Below, one piece after another: positions 17,583 to 24,405 of a stretch of 63,013 bases of DNA; positions within the stretch are counted from its first letter, which is position 1, and each line of letters starts with the position of its first letter. Position numbers and translations under genes: made by a program. A model generated the notes under the pieces. It searched no databases, was not told the DNA's origin, and saw only the letters and a list, made by a program, of their open reading frames with translations. Source of the DNA: Ectobacillus sp048976805 (GTDB lineage: Bacteria; Bacillota; Bacilli; Bacillales; Bacillaceae_G); assembly GCA_048976805.1 (NCBI GenBank), contig JBHGUR010000073.1:1-63013 (forward strand), read 5' to 3'.

Positions 17583-17611
17583 ATTGTATTATAACAGTTT
17601 AAAACTGTCAA
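17583..17611 (-). promoter_or_regulatory. Sigma-A promoter with palindromic operator in the spacer
   Basis: On the minus strand TTGACA (17606-17611) and TACAAT (17583-17588) are spaced by 17 bp. The spacer and -35 overlap ACAGTTT-T-AAACTGT (17594-17608), a perfect 7-1-7 inverted repeat placed to exclude RNA polymerase. It is the only clear promoter for the accessory cassette reading to 13435. Confidence 0.7.
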
Positions 17612-17662
17612 TAAATGTTATATAACAAAATTGCAAAATTTTTTATACGTTAAAATAAGAAG

Positions 17663-17815
17663 AGCGCAGGACCCCGCCTATCGGTAACAAGCGTAAGAGA
17701 AGCGCTGACAGAAGGCGCTTTTTGCCTTCTGAGACGATTCGCTTACGCCCCCGAGCCGATGGTGCTCAGAGTTAGACACTCATCCTATGCTTTCTTCAAC
17801 TATAAGAAAACCCTA
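17663..17815 (+). repeat. Dispersed repeat R1, copy B
   Basis: It shares CCTATCGG, AACAAGCGTAAGAGAAGCGCTGA and AGAAGG with copy A, and the tail ATCCTATGCT...AACTAT with copies A and C. Nested complementary arms are visible: GCGTAAG with CTTACGC, and AGAAGGC with GCCTTCT around GCTTTTT. It could fold as a branched RNA or a cruciform. Confidence 0.6.
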
Positions 17816-17883
17816 CCACAGACTAACGCATTGTGACATGGTCGAAACAGGAATGCTCCCTTATCTTTTGGCTCTATTAAACT

Positions 17884-17990
17884 TGATTGTTGATTTTCCA
17901 CTACAGGCGGACGCTTTCCGCAGGCGGGGCCGGTCCGCTTTTCCCTCTGGAGTCGCCGCCTTTCGTTCCAACTCAACAAAGAAATCAAAA
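17884..17990 (-). repeat. Bacillaceae dispersed GC-rich repeat
   Basis: The minus strand reads GAGGGAAAAGCGGACCGGCC, then GCGGAAAGCGTCCGCCTGTA and GTGGAAAATC. From memory this resembles a repeat common between genes in many Bacillus genomes. Its apparent ORF (KRTGPACGKRPPV) is an artefact. Between 17532 and 18055 there is otherwise only the promoter above, R1 copy B and the nagB terminator. Confidence 0.5.
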
Positions 17991-18019
17991 TCAACATTAG
18001 CCTTTAACAGAGCCTATCT

Positions 18020-18050
18020 TAAAAAAAGACAGCTGTCACTGTCCCAAAGT
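18020..18050 (-). terminator. Terminator of nagB
   Basis: On the minus strand GACAG TGACAG CTGTC is followed by seven T. The stem is short but the T-run is good. Confidence 0.6.
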
Positions 18051-18055
18051 GCGCC

Positions 18056-18775
18056 TCACCGCAACGCCTTCTCATCCGCTATAATTATCACATGCTGGTG
18101 CCGCTTTAACACCGATGCCGGAAAGTCTTCGCTTACTTCCCCATACAACAGCCTTTGCAGCGCAGCCGCTTTTTCTTCTCCCGACACTAACAATACAATT
18201 TCCTTGCTTTTCATAATTGTTGCGATTCCCATTGTGATCGCATGTGTCGGCACATCATCCATCGCCTGAAAATAACGGGCATTCGCTATGCGGGTCGATT
18301 CCTGCAAACCCACAACATGGGTGGAAGATTGAAACGATGTGCCCGGTTCATTAAAGCCGATATGCCCGTTTCGCCCAATCCCCAATATTTGCAAATCAAT
18401 GCCGCCCACAGCTTCCATTAGCTGCTCATAACGCTCGCATTCCTTCATGTAATCCACAGCCATTCCGTCCGGAAGATGTGTTTGCGATTTTGGAATATCA
18501 ATATGCCCAAATAACGCCGTATCCATATAATAGTGATAACTATTCGGATCATCCTTTCCCAAGCCGGCATATTCATCTAGATTAAAGGTAGTCACATGCT
18601 GATAAGACGTACCGTTTTGTTGGTGGTCTGCAATCATCTTTTCATATAAGCCCTTTGGAGTGCCGCCGGTTGCCAATCCAAGATTAAAATGAGCGCTTCC
18701 TTTTACTTTTTGAATAACAATCTCGGCAGCCCGCTGGCTCATCTCCTCATAATCCTTCACTTTGATGATTTTCAC
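18056..18775 (-). CDS. nagB: Glucosamine-6-phosphate deaminase
   Basis: This enzyme of about 239 aa converts glucosamine-6-phosphate to fructose-6-phosphate and ammonia. The start is GTG, seven bases after GGGGG; the longer ATG frame overlaps nagA. Motifs are TGGTPKGLY near the N-terminus, FNLDEYAGL with the catalytic Asp, and GIGRNGHIGFNEP with the Asp/His/Glu relay region. The GTG overlaps the nagA stop (GTGA), so translation was coupled to nagA. The frameshift in nagA now leaves this gene translated behind the last nagA fragment. Confidence 0.95.
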   Translation of the reverse strand: MKIIKVKDYEEMSQRAAEIVIQKVKGSAHFNLGLATGGTPKGLYEKMIADHQQNGTSYQHVTTFNLDEYAGLGKDDPNSYHYYMDTALFGHIDIPKSQTHLPDGMAVDYMKECERYEQLMEAVGGIDLQILGIGRNGHIGFNEPGTSFQSSTHVVGLQESTRIANARYFQAMDDVPTHAITMGIATIMKSKEIVLLVSGEEKAAALQRLLYGEVSEDFPASVLKRHQHVIIIADEKALR

Positions 18776-20008
18776 CGTCCATCCCCCTTTTGATACGCAA
18801 GCTTTCCGCGGCAAAATGTCATCGCAATTTCCAATTGTTCATCCATAATGATAAAATCCGCGTCCTTTCCAACCGAAATGCTCCCTTTTCGGTCGAATAT
18901 ATGCAGCTGCTTTGCCGGATTAACAGCTGTCATTTCAATAATATTCTGTAATCCACAGCCTGTATAGGCCATCATATTTTTGAGCGCATCATTCATTTTT
19001 AACATGCTCCCCGCGAGCGTTCCGTCTGCCAGCGTTGCTTTTGCGCCGTCCACCCGCACCGCTTGCCCGCCTAAATCATACGCACCGCTTGCCCGCCTAA
19101 ATCATACGTACCGCTTGCCCGCCTAAATCATACGTACCGCTTGGCAAGCATTTCGCCCGCATCGCATCGGTAATTACGATCATGCGCTTGCTTGTTTTTT
19201 GGCGATATGCAAGCTGCACCATTTCCGGTCTCACGTGAATGCCGTCAGCAATGATTTCTGCAAATAATTCGTCGCACAACAGCGCAGCTCCAGCAACGCC
19301 CGGTTCGCGGTGATGCAAGCTGCGCATGGCGTTAAACAGATGGGTAATCTGCGAAGCGCCGGCTTGGATTGCCTTCTCGACTTCTTCGTATGTTGCATCG
19401 GAATGGCCGATGGAGGCAATAACGCCTGTTTCTTTTAAGTAAGCTATGAACGCGAGGCCGTTTTGTTCTTCAGGCGCTAATGTCACAATTTTAATATGCC
19501 CCCGCGCCAACTCCTGCCATTTCTTAAATAAGGGAATATCAGGCGCAACAATATGCCCGGCCGGCTGTGCGCCGGCATGCTTCGAGGAAATAAACGGCCC
19601 TTCTAGATGAATTCCAAATAGCTCGGCTTGTCCCGCTGGTTGTTTTTCATCAATAAACCGCGCCGCGTTCGTTAGCGCCTGTTCAATCTGTTCTTTCCCC
19701 TGGGTGATTGTCGCAGCGAGAAAGCTTGTCGTTCCTTCTTTCGGAAGGGCGGATGCCATCGTCTGCAGCGCTTCTAGGGTGGCATCCATCGTATCCGCGC
19801 CGGCAACGCCGTGGATGTGGATATCAATCATGCCAGGGAGCAAGGAAAAGGAGGGGGAAAGCGCTAGCATTTTTCTTTCTTCCTCCGCTGTTAGCTCGCT
19901 AACATCCCCAAGCGCAGCAATTTTCCCGCCGCTTATCTTGATATATCCGTTCTCATATATAGTATCTTCCCCAAATATTTTGAGATTGCCAATGATGAAT
20001 GACTGCAT
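18772..20008 (-). pseudogene. nagA: N-acetylglucosamine-6-phosphate deacetylase, frameshifted by a 26-bp tandem repeat
   Basis: The first 303 codons (19097-20008) give a normal NagA beginning MQSFIIGNLKIFGED, with the metal-binding DIHIHG, the HLEGPF loop, GHSDA and HLFNAM. After ITDAM and PSGTYDLGGQAV the frame hits three tandem copies of a 26-bp unit (19058-19135) and stops. The remainder, from RVDGAKATLADGTLAGS to the end, continues in another frame to 18772. One unit alone restores a perfect NagA reading, so two extra units (+52 bp) cause the shift. The ribosome site AAGGAGCC precedes the ATG. The enzyme is therefore off in this sequence, but slippage could switch it back. Confidence 0.88.
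19058..19139 (-). repeat. 26-bp tandem repeat inside nagA
   Basis: Three copies of a unit beginning ACCGCTTGCCCGCCTAAATC (plus strand) start at 19058, 19084 and 19110, with a partial fourth at 19136. The first two differ at one C/T position. The length 26 is not a multiple of three, so any change other than three units moves the nagA frame. Confidence 0.92.
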
Positions 20009-20045
20009 AATATAGGCTCCTTTATGGATTCATTCCAGCAAAATA

Positions 20046-20088
20046 CAAAGGGATGTTCCCAAACAGCCGCCGCTTTTAGGAACATCCG
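20046..20088 (-). terminator. Terminator of selD-mnmH
   Basis: GGATGTTCC (20050-20058) pairs with GGAACATCC (20078-20086), followed on the minus strand by CTTTGTATTTTG. It separates the selenium genes from nagAB. Confidence 0.6.
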
Positions 20089-20103
20089 CCTTGCTTTTTC
20101 GTT

Positions 20104-21147
20104 TTACAGCTGCCGCGTTGGAACCGGGAGCATCTTCCGGATGGCCTGCAGCGCTTCATCCATATTTTTTACGTCAATCATAATCTTGCGTTCCTCGGCA
20201 TACTTGCTCGCCGTATGTTCATAACGCGGATCGTAGTAGTGCTCCAGCAATAACCGTACTGCCTCTTCAAAATTCCCCGCCTGCAAATCCGCATCAATTC
20301 TTGCAGCAACCGGCGTGTGGATGCGCCGCTTAATTTTCCGAAATGCCTCGATATATTCCTGCTGGTGCTTTTCAGGCTCATAATCCTCTAAAATATGCCG
20401 AACCCGTTCTTCTATCGGCATATTAATAAACAACTGAATGCCATGTTCTTTTTTTTCTAGAATAAACTCAGGCAGCACCGCTTTTCCAATCCGCTTGCTT
20501 TCCGCTTCAAACAGTATGTACGGTGCTTGCTCTAAGCGGAGCGTTTCGTGGACAAGCAGCGCTTCAAACGTTTTTTGGTTGTTTGGCGTAAGCCCGATTT
20601 GCCCGAAAATGGAACCTCTATGGCTGGCCATTTTCTCCAAATCAAGGACGGGATAGCCTTCTTCCTGCAGCCGCCGCAGCAGGAGCGTTTTGCCCGTTCC
20701 TGTATATCCGTTAAAAATGTAAGCTTCTTGCCCAAATTTCAGCTGCTTTAGCGTGTCGACAACCCAGTTGCGGTATGCGCGGAAGCCGCCGTGCAAACGA
20801 TATGCTTTTATGCCCATCAAATCGAGAACGGTCGCCGCTGTTTTGCTGCGCATGCCGCCGCGCCAGCAAAATACAACTTTTTGTCCAGCGGTTTTCTGAA
20901 ATTCTTTGATGAACGCCGGCAGTTTAGCCGAAACAATTTCAAGCCCGCGCTCCTTGGCGGCCTCAACGCTGACTTGTTTATAAATTGTGCCAATTTCCGC
21001 CCGTTCCTCATCGTTAAAAAGTGAAATATTGATGCTGCCGGGAATGGTGGCATCACGATATTCAGACGGCGAGCGGACATCCACTAGCACAACTTCCTTG
21101 TTTTCATGCAACGCTAATAGTTTATCTACCGTGATATCTTGAAACAC
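20104..21147 (-). CDS. mnmH: tRNA 2-selenouridine synthase
   Basis: This 347-aa protein starts at GTG (VFQDITVDKLL), 17 bp after selD; the longer frame would overlap selD. An N-terminal rhodanese domain ends with the catalytic cysteine in VFCWRGGMRS (about residue 95). A P-loop GYTGTGKT follows near 145, in the C-terminal ATPase-like domain. The enzyme replaces sulfur by selenium at the wobble 2-thiouridine of tRNAs, through a geranylated intermediate, using selenophosphate from SelD. The two genes form a clear two-gene operon. Confidence 0.94.
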   Translation of the reverse strand: MFQDITVDKLLALHENKEVVLVDVRSPSEYRDATIPGSINISLFNDEERAEIGTIYKQVSVEAAKERGLEIVSAKLPAFIKEFQKTAGQKVVFCWRGGMRSKTAATVLDLMGIKAYRLHGGFRAYRNWVVDTLKQLKFGQEAYIFNGYTGTGKTLLLRRLQEEGYPVLDLEKMASHRGSIFGQIGLTPNNQKTFEALLVHETLRLEQAPYILFEAESKRIGKAVLPEFILEKKEHGIQLFINMPIEERVRHILEDYEPEKHQQEYIEAFRKIKRRIHTPVAARIDADLQAGNFEEAVRLLLEHYYDPRYEHTASKYAEERKIMIDVKNMDEALQAIRKMLPVPTRQL

Positions 21148-21164
21148 TCCTTTTTCCGCCTTTC

Positions 21165-22208
21165 TTATAAAACAACGATATGCCCCGGATACTCTTCTGT
21201 TACTTCGCCGATTAAGCTCGCTTCCACGCCAGCCTTCTGCAACTTGGCAAGCAGTTCGTTTGCCTGCTCTCCCGCTACAGATATTAACAAGCCGCCGGAT
21301 GTAACCGCGTCGCACAAAATCCACCGGCCAATTTGGTCCATCTCCTCAGGAAACGTAACAGAGCCTTCTAAATGGGCGAAATTATTTTTCGTGCCGCCCG
21401 GAATGACGCCTTGTTCTGCCAGTTCTCTAACGCGCGGCAAAATCGGCACCTGTTCCTTTACAATGCGAAGGCCAACATTGCTGCCCTTTGCCATTTCCGA
21501 TGCGTGCCCAAGCAAACCGAACCCGGTCACATCTGTGCAAGCGTGTACGTCGTACGCTTCCATCGTTTCCGCCGCTGTTTTATTAAGCGTCGTCATCACC
21601 TTCGTCACGCGGGCAATTTCTTCTTCGCCCAATAAATCGCGTTTTAAGGACGATGTTAAAATCCCAACGCCGATCGGCTTTGTTAAAATCAGCTTATCGC
21701 CCGGCTTTGCCCCGGCATTTGTGCGCACCTTATCCGGATGGACAAGCCCTGTTACGGCAAGCCCGAATTTCGGTTCTTTATCATCAATTGAGTGGCCGCC
21801 GACAAGCGTTGCTCCCGCTTCTTTCAGCTTATCGCCCGCGCCGCGCAAAATATCGGCCAAAATTTGCTTGTCCAATGTCGAGATGGGAAACGCAACGATA
21901 TTAAGCGCTGTAAGCGGCTTGCCGCCCATCGCGTAAATATCGCTAATTGCGTTGGCTGCCGCCACTTGGCCGAAGGAATACGGATCATCGACAATCGGTG
22001 TAAAGAAATCAACCGTTTGCACCAGCGCAAGCTCATCGTTAAGGCGGTATACCCCCGCATCATCGCTCGTATCTAAGCCGACAAGCAAATCTGGATTTGA
22101 TACGGCAGGAGGAAGAGTGCGGATTACCTCCGCCAAATCGGCAGGGCCAATCTTGCAGCCGCACCCTCCTTTTGAAGATAGTGAAGTCAGTTTTACTGGA
22201 TGTGCCAT
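21165..22208 (-). CDS. selD: Selenide, water dikinase
   Basis: This 347-aa enzyme makes selenophosphate from selenide and ATP. The active-site loop reads SKGGCGCK, with TGC (Cys) at the position that is Sec (TGA) in some homologues. DTSDDAGVY and the GHSIDD segment bind ATP and metal. AAAGGCTGG precedes the ATG. With mnmH downstream, the visible use of selenium is tRNA modification. No selA or selB is present in the window, so selenoprotein synthesis cannot be judged. Confidence 0.96.
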   Translation of the reverse strand: MAHPVKLTSLSSKGGCGCKIGPADLAEVIRTLPPAVSNPDLLVGLDTSDDAGVYRLNDELALVQTVDFFTPIVDDPYSFGQVAAANAISDIYAMGGKPLTALNIVAFPISTLDKQILADILRGAGDKLKEAGATLVGGHSIDDKEPKFGLAVTGLVHPDKVRTNAGAKPGDKLILTKPIGVGILTSSLKRDLLGEEEIARVTKVMTTLNKTAAETMEAYDVHACTDVTGFGLLGHASEMAKGSNVGLRIVKEQVPILPRVRELAEQGVIPGGTKNNFAHLEGSVTFPEEMDQIGRWILCDAVTSGGLLISVAGEQANELLAKLQKAGVEASLIGEVTEEYPGHIVVL

Positions 22209-22390
22209 AAGACACCAGCCTTTCTATGTAAGCTCTTGAATATATTTTTATTATAAAACAAGCTTTCGCAAAATGCATATCGGACACCGCTGCATAATAT
22301 TGAAAGCAGCGGTTATGATAACAGTGGCACCATTATGATTTGGGGCCATTTTAGCAATGCACACTAACTTCGTTGTGGAGGGAAATTGCT

Positions 22391-22564
22391 ATGAATACTC
22401 GTGAAGGCTTAATTCCCGCAGCGTTAGGTACAGCTGTGACAGCTGCAGGTTATGCGTTGAAGCAAAAACGCGGTTCAAATAAAATGCTGGCAAACACAGT
22501 ATTTGGATTCGGCTTAGCCCACGTTGTGTTAGGAGTAATTGACCTTATTGAGCATCGCCGTTAG
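22391..22564 (+). CDS. Small conserved membrane protein (57 aa)
   Basis: The protein begins MNTREGLIPAALGTAVTAAG; the ATG is nine bases after GGAGGG. It has two short hydrophobic, glycine/alanine-rich segments (about 8-22 and 33-50) and ends in EHRR. From memory this resembles a short family found in Bacillus genomes, sometimes mislabelled asparagine synthase. Function unknown. Confidence 0.72.
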   Translation: MNTREGLIPAALGTAVTAAGYALKQKRGSNKMLANTVFGFGLAHVVLGVIDLIEHRR

Positions 22565-22602
22565 TAAAAAAGGCCGGCATACATCATGCCTGCCTTTTTG
22601 TT
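22565..22602. terminator. Bidirectional terminator
   Basis: AAAAAGGC-GGCAT pairs with ATGCC-GCCTTTTT around a short loop. T-runs on both strands serve the small membrane gene and the converging DUF4405 gene. Confidence 0.8.
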
Positions 22603-22606
22603 GCTA

Positions 22607-23473
22607 TTACGCGACAGCTTTCTTTTTCCTTCTAAACCGCAGCTTGCCGAAATAATACGTTATAATCACAAATACCGCCATAATGCCTGAATACGTGGCA
22701 ATCACTCCAAGTACATTCGCACTTTGGCCAAATCCGCCTTCACCGCTGCCTTTCATGCCGCCGCGGAAACCGTCTGGCATTTCGCCATTGCTTTCTTTTG
22801 CAAAACCATGGCGGAAATTTTCCGGCGGCGCTTCTCCCTCCGCCAACTCCGGCCTTGCCCCAAATCCCTTTCCTTGTGCTAGCTGGGGCTGGATGCCGAA
22901 AATCACGCCCGAACCTGCGATTCTAGAAATGAAATGTGTTGCATACATTTCATATGCGCCAAACAGCAAGATGGCAACCGCCGCGCCTTTGGCCGCAAAA
23001 CCGGACCATTTTTGCGGCTTTCGTTTCCATATATTGCTCCAGACTTTAACAGCCCACTGCCAATGCAGCCCAACATGAATGCCGACTAGGCCCAGCACAA
23101 TGAATGATAACGAAATGTGAACAGTCTCAAACCACCGCTCACTTCCTATATTAAGATTCGGGAACACAACACGCGAAACAACGATGCCGCTTACCATAAT
23201 AATTGCCATCGCAATCAGCAGCAGCAAGTTTAATAAATAGCAAAAGCGCGTTTTCCCCGGCAGCTTGCGGTCAAACAGCCGAAGCGTCACCTGCTTTACC
23301 CAGTTTATGTTTAATAAAATATGTGTCAAAAAGGCAACCGCCAGCGCCAATCCGGCAATTTCATGGAAGGTTAGTCCGCCCAGTACACGTTTATTAAACA
23401 ATAGTACAAACGTAATCGCCATCAGTATGTCCAATCCAAATTTTACATACGTCTTTCTTTTCAACTCTGCCAA
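22607..23473 (-). CDS. DUF4405-type haem-binding membrane protein
   Basis: This 288-aa protein has four N-terminal transmembrane helices bearing histidines in FHEIAGL, THILLN, VHISLS and GIHVGLHWQW, a pattern like b-type cytochromes (cytochrome b561 or formate-dehydrogenase gamma type). A fifth helix follows. An external loop of about 70 residues rich in G, E, P and F (GEAPPENF and the GGMKGSGEGG stretch) precedes a last helix and a basic tail. It probably binds two haems and passes electrons across the membrane; the partner is unknown. Monocistronic. Confidence 0.8.
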   Translation of the reverse strand: MAELKRKTYVKFGLDILMAITFVLLFNKRVLGGLTFHEIAGLALAVAFLTHILLNINWVKQVTLRLFDRKLPGKTRFCYLLNLLLLIAMAIIMVSGIVVSRVVFPNLNIGSERWFETVHISLSFIVLGLVGIHVGLHWQWAVKVWSNIWKRKPQKWSGFAAKGAAVAILLFGAYEMYATHFISRIAGSGVIFGIQPQLAQGKGFGARPELAEGEAPPENFRHGFAKESNGEMPDGFRGGMKGSGEGGFGQSANVLGVIATYSGIMAVFVIITYYFGKLRFRRKKKAVA

Positions 23474-23590
23474 CTCCTCTGTATTACAATCTAGAGGAAA
23501 TTTTACAGACTTATCCTTAATTTTTTCTTAACAATCCTGTTATGATAGATACATACAAAAATAAAAAAGGTGTGATGCAGCATCAATATC

Positions 23591-24250
23591 GTGGCAAAGA
23601 TTTTCTCGCTGATAGCCGCCGCAGCAACGATACTTTTTATCACCTTTAATGGCGGGGTGTTTCAGTCTATTGCCGCTGGGGACATAGATTCGATTCAAGC
23701 CTTTCTTGCCGCAAATATGTGGTACGCCCTTGTCATTACGTTAGTGACAATGATCATCCAAAACACGTTTACCATTATCCCGCTTCTTTTAGTCATTACA
23801 TTGAACATCTTGCTTTTTGGTTTTTTCTACAGATTTCTGTGGAGCTGGGCTACAAGCGTCATTGCGGCCGCTATTGTTTTTGCAGGCGTCCGTTATTTCT
23901 TTCAAGATTGGGTGTTAAAAAGAATAGATTCTGATTTAATAGCAAAAGCGGAACAAAACGGCTTGCGTTATGTAGTCGAAGGGCGAATTTTTCCGTTTAT
24001 TCCGACAAGCCTTGTGAATATCGTTGCCGGACTAAGCTCCATTCACTTCAAGCATTTTCTATTGGGAACGATTGTAGGAAATTTCGTGTATTTCTTCGCA
24101 CTTGCGCTCATTCCGGCCGGATTATTGTCGGCGCATGTAAATGAGTATATAATCGGGGGCGTCTTGGCTATTTTTATCATTTTGTTTTATCTATCCAAAC
24201 TGATCTATAACAGAAGAAAGAAAAATAGCAAGAAAAACGTCTCTATGTAG
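23591..24250 (+). CDS. TVP38/TMEM64 family (DedA-like) membrane protein
   Basis: The protein has 219 aa with about six hydrophobic segments. The family motif is seen in GLRYVVEGRIFPFIPTSLVN, where the Arg and Pro residues of the VTT/SNARE-associated domain fall, and in AGLSSIHFKHFLLGT. The start is GTG without a convincing ribosome site; a stop lies six codons upstream, so no longer start exists. VTT proteins act in lipid movement or envelope maintenance. It sits alone and is divergent from the DUF4405 gene. Confidence 0.85.
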   Translation: MAKIFSLIAAAATILFITFNGGVFQSIAAGDIDSIQAFLAANMWYALVITLVTMIIQNTFTIIPLLLVITLNILLFGFFYRFLWSWATSVIAAAIVFAGVRYFFQDWVLKRIDSDLIAKAEQNGLRYVVEGRIFPFIPTSLVNIVAGLSSIHFKHFLLGTIVGNFVYFFALALIPAGLLSAHVNEYIIGGVLAIFIILFYLSKLIYNRRKKNSKKNVSM

Positions 24251-24352
24251 ATACAATTCGCATTATTACGGATAAGGCCACTAAAGCTCAGTGTTTGCGT
24301 CCTGTAACGAGTGAGGGATAACCGTGTTGGTTGTTGCAAAATAAGCAAGCAC

Positions 24353-24391
24353 TAAACCCGGCGAGGCGGTCCCTCCGCCTCGCCGGGTTGT
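24353..24391. terminator. Strong GC-rich terminator
   Basis: A perfect 15-bp stem (24355-24369 with 24375-24389; arm AACCCGGCGAGGCGG) closes a five-base loop. It separates the TVP38-family gene from the converging nuclease gene. Confidence 0.8.
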
Positions 24392-24405
24392 TCTCTTGTT
24401 CCGCT

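Noticed and set aside
17787..18269. 160-aa plus-strand ORF
   Set aside because: It lies antisense to nagB and across a common GC-rich Bacillaceae repeat, with no ribosome site.
19031..19139. The 26-bp repeats considered as a regulatory iteron array
   Set aside because: They sit inside the nagA coding sequence, and a single unit restores a perfect NagA protein.
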